The notes under the pieces are model-generated. The model ran no database searches, had not been told where the DNA came from, and saw only the letters and a list, made by a program, of their open reading frames with translations. From Endobacterium cereale (GTDB lineage Bacteria > Pseudomonadota > Alphaproteobacteria > Rhizobiales > Rhizobiaceae): a stretch of 64,000 bases of DNA. Positions 33,853-43,362 of this stretch are shown in pieces (position 1 is the stretch's first letter; every line of letters begins with the position of its first letter). Location: NCBI RefSeq assembly GCF_009617585.1, contig NZ_WIXI01000042.1:62001-126000 (forward strand). The letters run 5' to 3'. Made by a program: the position numbers and the translations under genes.

Positions 33853-34905
33853 CTACCTTTGGCTGAAATAGGCAGACAGCGCGTCGATATCTTCCGGTGC
33901 AAGCCCCTTTGCCGCATCGATCATCAGGTGTCCATAGGATGATCCGCCCCGTGTCCCGGCCTGAAACAATGCCAGTTGCTGACGCAGATAAGCGGCATTC
34001 TGGCCGGACAGCTTTGGATAGGCCGGATTGGCACCTGCCCTGTCGTGACAACTCAAGCAAGCCGGCACTTTGTCCGATACCCGCCCGCTCTCGGCAAGCA
34101 CCCTGCCCTTTTCGATCAGCGCAGGATCTTGAGCCGTCTTTTGTCGAACGGCCGGTGCTTGCCCGGCGTAATAGGCAGCGAGTTCGGGAAGACTTTCTAC
34201 AGGCAATGTGCCGACCGCCACCTGCATGATGCCGCTTGGTCGCTCCTTGGCCGTGTATGACTTCAAGGCGTTGAGAAGATAGAGTTCCGACTGCCCCGCA
34301 AGCCTTGGAATGTGGCTGCCGTCGTTTAGCTTACTTTCGGCGTGGCAGCTTTCGCAGGTGATCGGCAAGGGGGACACTTCGCCAGAATGGCCAATGCCGT
34401 GCAAACCGGAAGCCTTGATGTAGTCCTCGGCATTCATCTCCGGCAGTTTTTTCAGAAAGGCCACCATCGACCAGACCTCGTCGTCGCGTGACTGTGCAGG
34501 CCATGCCGGCATGCCGGTAAAACGCACACCATGCTTGACGATTTCGAACAGTTCGCCGTCAGACCATTCAGGCACGACCGTCTTCAAGTCCGGCGGCGGC
34601 GGCAGCATGGCCATCACCGAAGCCGGCCGGCCTTGCGCTGGCGAACCGTGACAGATGGCACAGCCGGTCTCGAAATGCCCCGCGGCGCCGGGTATCAGGG
34701 CGAGGTCATCCAGAGGCGGCGCCTTTTCAGTCGTGACAGCGCGCGCGGAAACGGAATTGCGCATCACCCAATGCAGGAACCAGTCAGTGACGGCCCAGTG
34801 ACCGGTGGAGGCGCGTACGCTCATCAGGCCGGACCAGCCGAAGGCAAGACCCAGAAGTGGCGCAAGGATAGCAAGCACAATCAGGTGCTTCCAGCGGATG
34901 CTCAT
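33853..34905 (-). CDS. Triheme c-type cytochrome of the caa3 oxidase module
   Basis: 350 residues with an N-terminal membrane anchor/signal (HLIVLAILAPLLGLAFGWSG) and three CXXCH haem sites: CAICH near residue 83, CESCH near 185 and CLSCH near 288. Each has a later Met candidate (MPAW; SGIMQVAVG; SYGHLMIDA). It is the last gene of the caa3 module and overlaps ctaG by 4 bp. It probably delivers electrons to the oxidase, or from a periplasmic donor such as the Mo-aldehyde oxidoreductase encoded just upstream; this is inference. Confidence 0.88.
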   Translation of the reverse strand: MSIRWKHLIVLAILAPLLGLAFGWSGLMSVRASTGHWAVTDWFLHWVMRNSVSARAVTTEKAPPLDDLALIPGAAGHFETGCAICHGSPAQGRPASVMAMLPPPPDLKTVVPEWSDGELFEIVKHGVRFTGMPAWPAQSRDDEVWSMVAFLKKLPEMNAEDYIKASGLHGIGHSGEVSPLPITCESCHAESKLNDGSHIPRLAGQSELYLLNALKSYTAKERPSGIMQVAVGTLPVESLPELAAYYAGQAPAVRQKTAQDPALIEKGRVLAESGRVSDKVPACLSCHDRAGANPAYPKLSGQNAAYLRQQLALFQAGTRGGSSYGHLMIDAAKGLAPEDIDALSAYFSQR

Positions 34906-35546
34906 TCGCCTCTCCCTCTCGAAACCTCGGGGATCCCGGTATTGAGTGTCGTGGCCAGCAATGAGACGCCACCGGCAAGGTAGACTGCGGCTCCCACCAG
35001 CAGCATGATGACACCTCCGGCCTGTTGGTCGACGACCGGGCTGAGCGGAATGCCGAAACAGGTCACCTCATCTGATCCATAAAGAGCGCGTGGTGAAAGG
35101 GCGAGAAGCGCACCGAGAAGCGTCATGTGCATGGAAGTGAACAATAGGCCGACCGCACCTGCCAGACGCCGCGCGTCTCTTCCTGTTTTCAGCCCGCCGA
35201 GGCAGGACAGCCAGAGCATCAGGCCAGCGAGAAGAAACGTTATCTGCTCCAGTCCCGCAACCGGTGCTGATTTTTCCGATAGCGCTCGCAAAACAGGGAT
35301 ATGCCATGCCCAGACCGCAATAAGCTCGATGATTGAAGCCAGGATCGGCGAGAACCACGGCAAGCGTGCCGGAAAATCGAAACGCGTCCCTGACAGACTG
35401 ACGGCGATCAGAGGCGCAGCACACGCGACCACACCCATATGGACGAGCATATGCACGGTGAAGGAAGACCGATCCGCAAAGGGCAGCACCACACCCCATA
35501 AGATCGCAAGCAGGATCAGACCTGCGAGGAATGTCGCTCGTCTCAT
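34902..35546 (-). CDS. ctaG: CtaG-like (caa3-type) cytochrome oxidase assembly protein
   Basis: A 214-residue membrane protein with about six helices starting MRRATFLAGLILLAILWGVV. FTVHMLVHMGVVACAAPLIA, ELIAVWAWHIPVLRALSE and LFTSMHMTLLGALLALSPRA carry His/Met-rich helices typical of the caa3_CtaG family, which helps insert copper into the oxidase. This family differs from Cox11-type CtaG. The ATG at 35546 gives a 4-bp ATGA overlap with the upstream gene, and its stop overlaps the triheme cytochrome start in the same way. Confidence 0.88.
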   Translation of the reverse strand: MRRATFLAGLILLAILWGVVLPFADRSSFTVHMLVHMGVVACAAPLIAVSLSGTRFDFPARLPWFSPILASIIELIAVWAWHIPVLRALSEKSAPVAGLEQITFLLAGLMLWLSCLGGLKTGRDARRLAGAVGLLFTSMHMTLLGALLALSPRALYGSDEVTCFGIPLSPVVDQQAGGVIMLLVGAAVYLAGGVSLLATTLNTGIPEVSRGRGE

Positions 35547-35926
35547 CGCTGGCACTCCGCAATGAAGATCAGCGGGATCGCCGCATAAACGACGGCCACG
35601 AAGCTGAGGCCGGACAGAAGAAGCGTTGCAAAGCCCTGAAAAAGCGCGCGATCCTTGCGCGTCGGCTCGTCATGCGGCGGATCGCCGGAACCGAAACCCC
35701 ATTGCCGCCATGCGAGATAAGCCGAGAGCACGATGACAGCAAGCGCGATGATCGTGAAGCCACCCAATGCCAGCCGTACCGTGTCGAAGCTGATATCAAG
35801 CGTGGCGGCCTTGGCGCAATAGACGGCGACGGCGGCATAACAGCCGATGAAATGCATTGCCCAGACTGTCGGAGCCGTGAACAGGGTCCAGAGGCTCTCC
35901 ACCTCGCGCGGAATAAAGCTTTTCAT
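35543..35926 (-). CDS. Small membrane protein of the caa3 oxidase operon
   Basis: 127 residues with four hydrophobic segments. It starts MKSFIPREVESLWTLFTAPT, continues WAMHFIGCYAAVAVYCAKAA, then GFTIIALAVIVLSAYLAWRQ and LLLSGLSFVAVVYAAIPLIF. The His, Cys and Met in VWAMHFIGC are in the first helix. Similar small proteins sit between coxAC and ctaG in other caa3 operons; their role in assembly is unproven. Both ends overlap neighbours by 4 bp. Confidence 0.8.
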   Translation of the reverse strand: MKSFIPREVESLWTLFTAPTVWAMHFIGCYAAVAVYCAKAATLDISFDTVRLALGGFTIIALAVIVLSAYLAWRQWGFGSGDPPHDEPTRKDRALFQGFATLLLSGLSFVAVVYAAIPLIFIAECQR

Positions 35927-38436
35927 GTGCTCACCATCGGGAAGAGGCCGAGAACGGCGAAGGTAACCACGGCAGTAAAGGCCATGAAATGCCAGTAGAG
36001 CGTGACGTTGCGGATATCCTGATCATGCTCAGCCGTCATGCAACCTGCGAAACTGCGGGCCAGACAATAGGCCAGCATCACAACGCCCACTGCACCGTGA
36101 ACAACCGTCCAGATCGCGATCACCCAGACCGTGGCGGGATAGACGTTGGATGTCGGATCCATGCCTTGGAGATATGGTCCTGCGAGACCTGCGAGGCAGG
36201 CGGCGATCGTGACGATGATGCCGGCAACCAGCGCGATGCGGCAGCCCGCCGGCCCCTTCTCGTTGAGCGCCCGTGCGGCAATGGTCAGAAGCCACGCGAT
36301 AACGAACAGGACGAGCGCCACCATCGGCCAGAACGCACCCGGTCCAGCAGAGCCGGCTGTAAAATCGTCATGCACCGTCCAGTAGAAGAAATAACCGAAG
36401 ATCAGGCTGGCAAAGGCGGTGCCGTCGCCGACCATGGTGATGAACATTGCCCACCAGCCAACGGAGGCGGGACCGGACACATAGGCGGGGAGTTTTTGTC
36501 CGAGCCCGACATCGACTTCCTCCGCCTCGGGGATCTGTGCAGTACCGGTCCATAGCCACCAGATGATGGCAATGAAGGTGATAACGGCGCAGATGATGGT
36601 AGGTATCCACCAGTGGAAGGTGAGTGCAATAAACACGCCACCGAGCGCCATCGCCGAAATCATCGGCACGTAAGATACGCCGCCGACACGCAGGCATTGG
36701 ATAGGTTCGGCATCGAGAACGGACGTGACGAGGGTTTCGCGTTTGCCGGATTTGGCGTCCGGCAGGTAATAGCGCCCTGCCTCGATATCGGCCTGCAGGT
36801 TTTCCTGTTCCCAGAGCGGATAACGGCTGGTGATAATCGGCACCGAACGCATGCCCCAGTCCTCTGATGGATCATTGGTCCATTCCAGCGTTCCGGCATT
36901 CCATGGGTTGAGGTTGCGTGTCTCCGGCTCGGGCTTCGGGCGGAAAATGTCGATGACGAAGGTCAAAACCCCGGCGGCGAAGATGAAAGCACCGATCGTC
37001 GAGACGAGATTGAACAGGTCCCAGCCAAACTCTTCCGGATAGGTGAAGACACGGCGCGGCATGCCGCGCAGGCCGGAAAAATGCATGGGGAAGAACGCGA
37101 TGTTGAAGCCGACAAACATCAACCAGAAGGCAACCTTACCCCAAGCATCCGACAGCTTCTTTCCCGTCACGAAGGGGAAGTAATAATAGATGCCCGCCAC
37201 GATCGGGAAGAACATGCCGCCGATCAGCACGTAATGCAGGTGGGCGACGATGAAATAGGTATCATGCGCCTGCCAGTCGAAGGGCGCGAGCGCCACCATG
37301 ACGCCGGTGAGGCCGCCGATGGTGAAAATCGCCAGCCCCCCTGCCCCGAACAGCATCGGCACGGAAAAGATCACACGGCCCGCCAGCATGGTGGCGACAA
37401 AGACAAAAATCTGCACGCCTGTCGGGATCGCCACCGCTTCCGATGCGGCGGAGAAGAATGCGAGTGAGATCTGCGGCAGACCTGTGGTGAACATGTGATG
37501 CACCCACAGACCGAAACTGAGGAAACCCGTTCCGACGGCGGCCAGCACGATCCACGAATAACCAACGATCGGTCGCTGCGAAAAGGTTGGCACGATCATC
37601 GCCATCAGGGCGATGGCCGGCAGGAAGATGATGTAGACTTCCGGGTGGCCAAAAATCCAGAACAGGTGCTGCCACAAAAGCGGATCGCCGCCACGCGAAA
37701 CGTCGAAAAACGGCCAGTCGAACATCCGCTCCATTTCGAAAAGGATGTCGCCGGCGATCAGCGGTGGAAAAGCGAAAAGGATCATGCCGGCGACGATCAG
37801 CAGATACCAGGCGAACATCGGCATCATGTTGATACGCATGCCCGGCGCGCGGCATTTCATGATGCCGACAATGATCTCGACGGCCGCCGCAATAGACGCC
37901 ACCTCGATGAAGGAAAGACCGAGCAGCCAGATATCCGCGCCGATGCCAGCATATTCCTTGTCGGTTGCGAGCGGCGGATACATGAACCATCCGGCATTGG
38001 GAGCGGCGTTGAAAAAGATCGAGCCGCAGACAAAGATGCCGCCGAGCAGAAAGCTCCAGAAACCGAAGGCCGAGAGACGCGGAAACGGCAATTCGCGTGC
38101 GCCGAGCATGGAAGGCAGGAGAAAGATCGCCACCGCCTCGAAGATCGGCACGGCAAACAGAAACATCATCACCGTGCCGTGCAGGGTAAAGGCCTGATTG
38201 TAGAGCTCAGCCGAGATGAGGTTGTTGTTGGGAGTGGCGAGCTGGGCGCGCATGAGAAGCCCGAGCGCGCCGGCAAACAGCATGAATACGAAGGCGGTGA
38301 CACCGTACCAGAGGCCGATCTCGCTATTGTTGACCGAGGTCCAGTATCGCCAGCCGCCCGGTGTCTTCCAGACCTTGCGTAAGCGCTCTTCCTGTGCGGC
38401 CCGCTCTTCGGGCGAAAAATTGCCGAGCTCCACCAT
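35923..38436 (-). CDS. Cytochrome c oxidase subunit I-III fusion (caa3 type)
   Basis: An 837-residue fusion. Residues 1-560 are subunit I: LHGTVMMFLFAVPIFEAVAI (haem a His), FGHPEVYIIFLPA with the CuB His and cross-linked Tyr, VHHMFTTG (CuB His pair), and AHLHYVLIGGMFFPI with the haem a3 and haem a His residues. Residues 600-837 are a subunit III-like domain: GWWAMFITMVGDGTAFASLI, FGYFFYWTVHDDF and VYPATVWVIAIWTVVHGAVG. The fusion is typical of a class of caa3 oxidases. The ATG at 38436 is used (TGATG overlap with coxB); a GTG one codon earlier is possible. Confidence 0.95.
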   Translation of the reverse strand: MVELGNFSPEERAAQEERLRKVWKTPGGWRYWTSVNNSEIGLWYGVTAFVFMLFAGALGLLMRAQLATPNNNLISAELYNQAFTLHGTVMMFLFAVPIFEAVAIFLLPSMLGARELPFPRLSAFGFWSFLLGGIFVCGSIFFNAAPNAGWFMYPPLATDKEYAGIGADIWLLGLSFIEVASIAAAVEIIVGIMKCRAPGMRINMMPMFAWYLLIVAGMILFAFPPLIAGDILFEMERMFDWPFFDVSRGGDPLLWQHLFWIFGHPEVYIIFLPAIALMAMIVPTFSQRPIVGYSWIVLAAVGTGFLSFGLWVHHMFTTGLPQISLAFFSAASEAVAIPTGVQIFVFVATMLAGRVIFSVPMLFGAGGLAIFTIGGLTGVMVALAPFDWQAHDTYFIVAHLHYVLIGGMFFPIVAGIYYYFPFVTGKKLSDAWGKVAFWLMFVGFNIAFFPMHFSGLRGMPRRVFTYPEEFGWDLFNLVSTIGAFIFAAGVLTFVIDIFRPKPEPETRNLNPWNAGTLEWTNDPSEDWGMRSVPIITSRYPLWEQENLQADIEAGRYYLPDAKSGKRETLVTSVLDAEPIQCLRVGGVSYVPMISAMALGGVFIALTFHWWIPTIICAVITFIAIIWWLWTGTAQIPEAEEVDVGLGQKLPAYVSGPASVGWWAMFITMVGDGTAFASLIFGYFFYWTVHDDFTAGSAGPGAFWPMVALVLFVIAWLLTIAARALNEKGPAGCRIALVAGIIVTIAACLAGLAGPYLQGMDPTSNVYPATVWVIAIWTVVHGAVGVVMLAYCLARSFAGCMTAEHDQDIRNVTLYWHFMAFTAVVTFAVLGLFPMVST

Positions 38437-39467
38437 CACCTGAGCTCCTTCAGAAAGGCTGCGATTTTCTTGATGTCGTGTTCGGGAAGCATGCCGAAAT
38501 GCGGCATCTTTACACCCGGCTTGATCCTGCCTGGATGGGCAACGAAGCGCGCGATGTCTTCTGCGGTATGCGGCAATGTTCCGGCGGCCAGCGTGCCGCG
38601 CTCGCCGAACGCCGTCAGGTCCGGGCCTATACGGCCACTGGCTGCCGTGCCGGAGATCGCGTGACAGGCACCGCAGCCGTTGTTGAGAAAAACGGCCAGC
38701 CCTTCAGCATCCTGCGGATCTGATGTCCGGCGCTCGGCAAGCCATGCCTCATGCTCCGCAGGCGCGACTGCCCGGACAGTGAAAGCCATCAGCGCATGGG
38801 ACTCGCCGCAGAATTCGGCACAGACACCGCGATAGGTCCCCTCTCGGTCTGCCGTCAGCGTCAGCGGGTTGGTGCGACCCGGGATCATATCCATTTTCCC
38901 TCCGAGCGAGGGGACCCAGAAGGAATGGATAACGTCCGCTGCCTTGAGCGAAAAATGTGTGGGTTGGCCGACCGGTATACGCACCTCGTTGGCCGTCTCG
39001 AACACCACGCTGCCTGCTTCATCCAGATAGCGTACCCGCCACCAGAACTGTTCGCCGGTCACCTCGACACGACGCACCTGCTGGTCGTCCGGCACCCATG
39101 GCCGGATCGCCGGCATCAGCCACATGCCATAGGAAAGAAGAGCGCAGAGAATGACCGTCGGAATGATCGCGCCGCACCAGAGAATGACACGCCCGGCGGT
39201 CTGTTCACTATGCTGATGTTTCTTGCGTGCGGAATAGATGAGGGCAGACACAAGCCCGATCCAGATCACCGCGCCACCAACCAGCATTACGTAAAATAGC
39301 TGCGCGACTTTAGCCGCCTCCGGCCCGGCAGGATCGAGCGTGGAATGGTTGCCGGAGCAGGAACTGACGAGACAGGTAGCCAAGAGGAGTGCGATCGGAC
39401 AGAGCGGCGCCGAAAATCTTCTGTTTCGGGTTGGCCGACATCGGTCGGTCAATCGCTCATCCGTCAT
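38436..39467 (-). CDS. Cytochrome c oxidase subunit II with fused cytochrome c (caa3 type)
   Basis: 343 residues. A lipoprotein-like signal (LLLATCLVSSC, Cys 37) precedes two membrane helices (LFYVMLVGGAVIWIGLVSAL; RVILWCGAIIPTVILCALLS). The CuA site is present: His 181 (IHSFWVPSLGGKMD), then Cys 216, Glu 218, Cys 220, His 224 and Met 227 in VCAEFCGESHALM. A cytochrome c domain follows with CGACH at 265-269 and a Met ligand candidate in PGVKMPHFGM. It is the first gene of the caa3 series, 58 bp downstream of mocA. Confidence 0.94.
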   Translation of the reverse strand: MTDERLTDRCRPTRNRRFSAPLCPIALLLATCLVSSCSGNHSTLDPAGPEAAKVAQLFYVMLVGGAVIWIGLVSALIYSARKKHQHSEQTAGRVILWCGAIIPTVILCALLSYGMWLMPAIRPWVPDDQQVRRVEVTGEQFWWRVRYLDEAGSVVFETANEVRIPVGQPTHFSLKAADVIHSFWVPSLGGKMDMIPGRTNPLTLTADREGTYRGVCAEFCGESHALMAFTVRAVAPAEHEAWLAERRTSDPQDAEGLAVFLNNGCGACHAISGTAASGRIGPDLTAFGERGTLAAGTLPHTAEDIARFVAHPGRIKPGVKMPHFGMLPEHDIKKIAAFLKELR

Positions 39468-39525
39468 CTATGTCAGCACCCCTGCCGGTGCGCGAATCTC
39501 GGTTTCGCGCCTGTCCATTCGGTAC

Positions 39526-40212
39526 TTAACTCGCAGATGACCAAACAGTTCCCTGAGCATTCCGCGCAGACGGCATGCCGCCTGCCGCGCTCAGGTCTTC
39601 CGGTGTGTCGACATCCAGCAAGGCCGCCTCGCCGATTTCGACATCGACAATGACAGCCGCGCTATCCTTCAGTAGTGCTCGCGCTCCCACATCCCCGGAA
39701 AGACCTTTAAGGCGCTCGAACCATGTGGAGGGAAAAACAACCGGGTTGCCGGGCTTCCTATTGCCCGTGGCACGTATAACGCATGCGCCTTGCTGCTTGC
39801 GAAAGGCCGCCATAAGCTGATCCAGTTGCGAGGCTTCGATCCCCGGCATATCGGCAAGAGCGATCAAAACGCCATCCGGCTTGTTTTCCTGCGCCGCCAT
39901 CACCCCAACACGAATGGAGGATGCCATGCCGGAGGCGTCATCAGGATTTTCAACCACGCGCACATCCAGATCTCCGATGGTATCCTTCAACGCGTTGTGT
40001 CCCTCGCCTATGACGACCACTACGGCCAGGCGGTCACTTCCGATGGCAGACAGGACCGATTTTCTGAGAAGCGGCACGCCGTTAAAACCTGACAGGAGCT
40101 TATGCCCCGCTTGTTTCATACGGCTAGACCGACCGGCCGCCAGCATAACGATGCTGACGGACGGAGATGTGTTCCGTTCGGTATTCTCGACCGTTTGCAT
40201 AATGTCATCCAT
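39526..40212 (-). CDS. MocA-like molybdenum cofactor cytidylyl-/guanylyltransferase
   Basis: 228 residues. The nucleotide-binding motif is SIVMLAAGRSSRMKQAGHKL near residue 18, followed by VPLLRKSVLSAIGSDRLAVV, ASGMASSIRVGVMAAQENKP and VLIALADMPGIEASQLDQLM. IRATGNRKPGNPVVFPSTWF and LSGDVGARALLKD complete the MobA-like fold. It attaches a nucleotide to Mo-cofactor; with a PaoABC-type enzyme, cytidylyl transfer (MocA) is the likely reaction. The start is uncertain: ATG at 40212 (8-bp overlap with the XdhC gene) or the ATG four codons later. Confidence 0.86.
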   Translation of the reverse strand: MDDIMQTVENTERNTSPSVSIVMLAAGRSSRMKQAGHKLLSGFNGVPLLRKSVLSAIGSDRLAVVVVIGEGHNALKDTIGDLDVRVVENPDDASGMASSIRVGVMAAQENKPDGVLIALADMPGIEASQLDQLMAAFRKQQGACVIRATGNRKPGNPVVFPSTWFERLKGLSGDVGARALLKDSAAVIVDVEIGEAALLDVDTPEDLSAAGGMPSARNAQGTVWSSAS

Positions 40213-41164
40213 ATAAAGCCAACCGACTGGCTGCGATATCCGCGACAACCGAAAGTGCCAATGCCGTCGCATCCCGAGTTGGCCCAAAGATCCCAATCGG
40301 CGCCTTGATCCGATCGATGTCCTGTCGGGAGAAACCCCGTCGTTGCATGCGCTCCGAGCGTTGGTGGTGAGTACGAGCGCTGCCCAAAGCTCCGACATAG
40401 AAGGCTGAAGACACCATGGCAGCGTCCAGGAGACGCTCCTCGGCATCGAGGTCATGGTGCAACAGCACAACGGCCGTAAAAGCATCCATCGTGCTGGCGA
40501 GATCTTGTTGAAGACCATTCTGTAAAATGACATCCCAACGAGAGGTCGTAGCGAGCCGGGCAACCGCGTCGGCCTCCATGTTAGCTCCCGAAATAACGAC
40601 ACGCGTCACCGGGCGGTAGACCGTGACGAATTCGGCACCTTGCCAACAGGGGCGTTGAGGACATTCAGAAAGCTGGAGCAACTGGGCCTCGGGAGAATAT
40701 CGCAGAGCCATCGGCATTCTGTCGGCAACGCCATCGAGAATGGCGCGCAGCGGTTCAGCGTTCCGCAGCACATGGATCGCCACCGTTATTCCGCCACCGC
40801 AAGGCAGCACGATATCGAAGAATGGCGAGCCTTCACCATAGGTGACGCTGCGGTCCTTGCCTTTGGCAATCGCCTGCATGGCTTCCGACGCCACAGCGGC
40901 CTCAACACAACCGCCTGAAACATACCCGCAGAAACGTCCATCGGCGGCGATGGCGATATGCGAGCCGAGTGCCCTCGCCGCACCGCCCCGAATGTCCACC
41001 AGCGTCGCCAGTGCAACTCCCCCCTCACCAAAAGCGTCGACAGCAAACCTCAGGATGTCGGCAGGCTGATCTCCACCATCAATTCGAACCGGCGTTGGTC
41101 TGCCCCCACTGTCATTGTCGAATTGCGATGGAGGTTTTGCCATCATGGCTCCGTCAAGCGACAT
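40205..41164 (-). CDS. XdhC/PaoD-like molybdenum-enzyme maturation factor
   Basis: 319 residues. The N-terminal XdhC domain has FGEGGVALATLVDIRGGAAR, ALGSHIAIAADGRFCGYVSG and GCVEAAVASEAMQAIAKGK, then YGEGSPFFDIVLPCGGGITV. The C-terminal Rossmann-type domain has TRVVISGANMEADAVARLAT, VVLLHHDLDAEERLLDAAMV and GALGSARTHHQRSERMQRRG. Such proteins bind, modify and insert Mo-cofactor into xanthine-oxidase-family enzymes. GGAGG lies 8 bases before the ATG at 41164, which overlaps the end of the large subunit gene by 11 bp. Confidence 0.88.
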   Translation of the reverse strand: MSLDGAMMAKPPSQFDNDSGGRPTPVRIDGGDQPADILRFAVDAFGEGGVALATLVDIRGGAARALGSHIAIAADGRFCGYVSGGCVEAAVASEAMQAIAKGKDRSVTYGEGSPFFDIVLPCGGGITVAIHVLRNAEPLRAILDGVADRMPMALRYSPEAQLLQLSECPQRPCWQGAEFVTVYRPVTRVVISGANMEADAVARLATTSRWDVILQNGLQQDLASTMDAFTAVVLLHHDLDAEERLLDAAMVSSAFYVGALGSARTHHQRSERMQRRGFSRQDIDRIKAPIGIFGPTRDATALALSVVADIAASRLALYG

Positions 41165-43358
41165 CAGGCAGTCCTCCAATCAGCTTGTCGAGCGTAATCG
41201 GATAATCCCGCACCCGCACGCCCGTCGCATTGTAGATCGCGTTGGCGATCGCGGCTGCCACGCCACACAGACCAAGTTCACCCACGCCCTTCGCCTTCAT
41301 CGGCGACGAATAGGGATCCGTCTCATCCATAAAGATGACCTCCTGATGCGGAATGTCGGCGTGGACCGGCACTTCGTAACCGGCGAGATCATGATTGACG
41401 AAAAAGCCGCGACGGGTATCCACGGCAAGTTCTTCCGAAAGCGCACCGCCCGCACCCATCGTCATCGCGCCGATCATCTGGCTGCGGGCCGTGATCGGAT
41501 TGAGGATGCGACCGGCAGCGCAGACGGCCAACATGCGACGGATACGGGTCTCGCCCGTTGCAACATCAACTCCGACCTCGACAAAATGCCCGCCGAATGT
41601 CGATTGCTGATGGGTCTCGGTCAGATCGCCCCAGGTCATCGTATCCTCGCCTACGAGACCATCCGCGCCTGCGGCCTCCGCAAGGGGCACGGTCCTGTTG
41701 CCCGACCTGACACTGCCGTCCTCGAAAATAACGTCCACCGAATTGAAGCCGAGCTTGCGAGCAACCGCTTCGCGCAGCTTGATGCAGGCCGCATAAACAC
41801 CGGAGGTCGAGGAGTTGGCACCGAACTGGCCGCCGGAACCGGCCGAGACGGGAAAACGGGAATCCCCAAGCTGCACGGCGACCCTGTCGATACCGACGCC
41901 CATCATTTCGGCGGCGGTCTGGGCAATGATCGTGTAGCTGCCGGTGCCGATATCAGTCATGTCGGTTTCGACCGTGACAATCCCATCGCCATCCAACCGC
42001 ACACGTGCACCGGATGGCAGAACGAGGTTGTTGCGGAATGCAGCGGCCACACCGAGACCTATCATCCAGTTTCCTTCGCGACGCGCGGCAGGCGCCTTGC
42101 GTGCATGCCATCCGAAACGTTCGGCACCCAACTTGAGACAGCCAATGAGATCGCGGTGCGAAAATGGCCGTTCAGGGTTTTCCGGGTCGACCTGGGTGTC
42201 GTTGATGATACGAAATGCGATCGGGTCGATCCCAAGTTTCTCTGCCATCTCGTCAACGGCGATTTCCAGCGCCATCAGCCCCGGAGCCTCGCCCGGCGCA
42301 CGCATGGCATTGCCTTCCGGCAGATCCAGCGCGGCAAGCCGCATCGCTGTCATACGGTTTTCCCCGGCATACAGAAGCCGGGTCTGCATGACGGCGGTTT
42401 CCAATGATCCGTCCGGAAGATTGCCTGACCAGCTTTCATGCCCGATGGCGGTGATTTTTCCATCCCGCTGCGCGCCTATGCGGATACGTTGCAGCGTTGC
42501 CGGGCGATGCGTCGTGTTGTTTGCAATGAATGGCCGCGGCAGTGCGACCTTGACGGGCCGCCCACAGGCCTTCGCTCCAAAGGCAGCCAGAACCGCATCG
42601 ACACGCAGAAACAGCTTTCCGCCAAACCCTCCGCCGATGAAGGGCGACATCAGATGCACCTTTTCCTTATCAATGCCGAGCGTCTGCGCAAAATCGCCGC
42701 GCCACCAGTCGATCATCTGGCTTGATGTCCACAATGTCACCTCGTCGCCATTCCAGGCGGCGATGGACGCGTGCGGTTCCATCATTGCATGCGACTGGTC
42801 CGGGGTGGCGTATCTCGCGTCTAGCGTGACCGGAGCGGCCCGGAAAGCTGCATCGAAATCACCGGCAGCGCTGTCGGGCTGTTGTGATTCATCCGGTTTG
42901 ACAGCCTTCTCTGCCGCCGTTTCGAGATCGAAAACGCCCTTTTCCTCAGCGTAGTCGACCTTGATCAGAGACGCTGCGGATCGGGCCTCCTCAAACGTTT
43001 CGGCAACAACCACCGCGATCGCCTGATGATAATGCTGGATCTGGGTTCCACCAAAAAGGTTTGCTGTGTTGAACTGCCCTTTCTTCAGGTCCCCAACGTC
43101 AAGCGTTGTCACGACCGCCAAAACGCCGGGTGCAGCCTTCGCGGCAGACGTATCCATCGATGTGATGCGGCCCTTGGCGATGGCGGAGCCGACGGGATAA
43201 CCATAACCATAGGCATAGGCGACATCCGCATCATGCCACTCATACGCATATTTGGCGCGCCCGGTGGTTTTGAGTTGCCCATCGATGCGGTGGATCGGTT
43301 TGCCCACGACCTTCATCCGGTCGATCGGATTGGTAGTTGCCGGTGTGTCGAACTGCAT
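41154..43358 (-). CDS. Molybdopterin-binding large subunit, PaoC/YagR-type aldehyde oxidoreductase
   Basis: A 734-residue xanthine-oxidase-family large subunit. It opens MQFDTPATTNPIDRMKVVGK and has RIDGQLKTTGRAKYAYEWHD, SHAMMEPHASIAAWNGDEVT, PFIGGGFGGKLFLRVDAVLA and AMRAPGEAPGLMALEIAVDE. The active-site Glu region is KGVGELGLCGVAAAIANAIY near the C-terminus. SAGSGGQFGANSSTSGVYAA is a cofactor-binding stretch of the PaoC subgroup. It oxidises aldehydes, probably aromatic, in the periplasm together with the two smaller subunits. It lies 4 bp after the FAD subunit gene. Confidence 0.93.
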   Translation of the reverse strand: MQFDTPATTNPIDRMKVVGKPIHRIDGQLKTTGRAKYAYEWHDADVAYAYGYGYPVGSAIAKGRITSMDTSAAKAAPGVLAVVTTLDVGDLKKGQFNTANLFGGTQIQHYHQAIAVVVAETFEEARSAASLIKVDYAEEKGVFDLETAAEKAVKPDESQQPDSAAGDFDAAFRAAPVTLDARYATPDQSHAMMEPHASIAAWNGDEVTLWTSSQMIDWWRGDFAQTLGIDKEKVHLMSPFIGGGFGGKLFLRVDAVLAAFGAKACGRPVKVALPRPFIANNTTHRPATLQRIRIGAQRDGKITAIGHESWSGNLPDGSLETAVMQTRLLYAGENRMTAMRLAALDLPEGNAMRAPGEAPGLMALEIAVDEMAEKLGIDPIAFRIINDTQVDPENPERPFSHRDLIGCLKLGAERFGWHARKAPAARREGNWMIGLGVAAAFRNNLVLPSGARVRLDGDGIVTVETDMTDIGTGSYTIIAQTAAEMMGVGIDRVAVQLGDSRFPVSAGSGGQFGANSSTSGVYAACIKLREAVARKLGFNSVDVIFEDGSVRSGNRTVPLAEAAGADGLVGEDTMTWGDLTETHQQSTFGGHFVEVGVDVATGETRIRRMLAVCAAGRILNPITARSQMIGAMTMGAGGALSEELAVDTRRGFFVNHDLAGYEVPVHADIPHQEVIFMDETDPYSSPMKAKGVGELGLCGVAAAIANAIYNATGVRVRDYPITLDKLIGGLPDVA

Positions 43359-43362
43359 GGCC

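Noticed and set aside
41115-42407. 430-codon plus-strand open frame opposite the Mo large subunit
   Set aside because: Antisense shadow of a well-conserved enzyme; no recognisable protein features.
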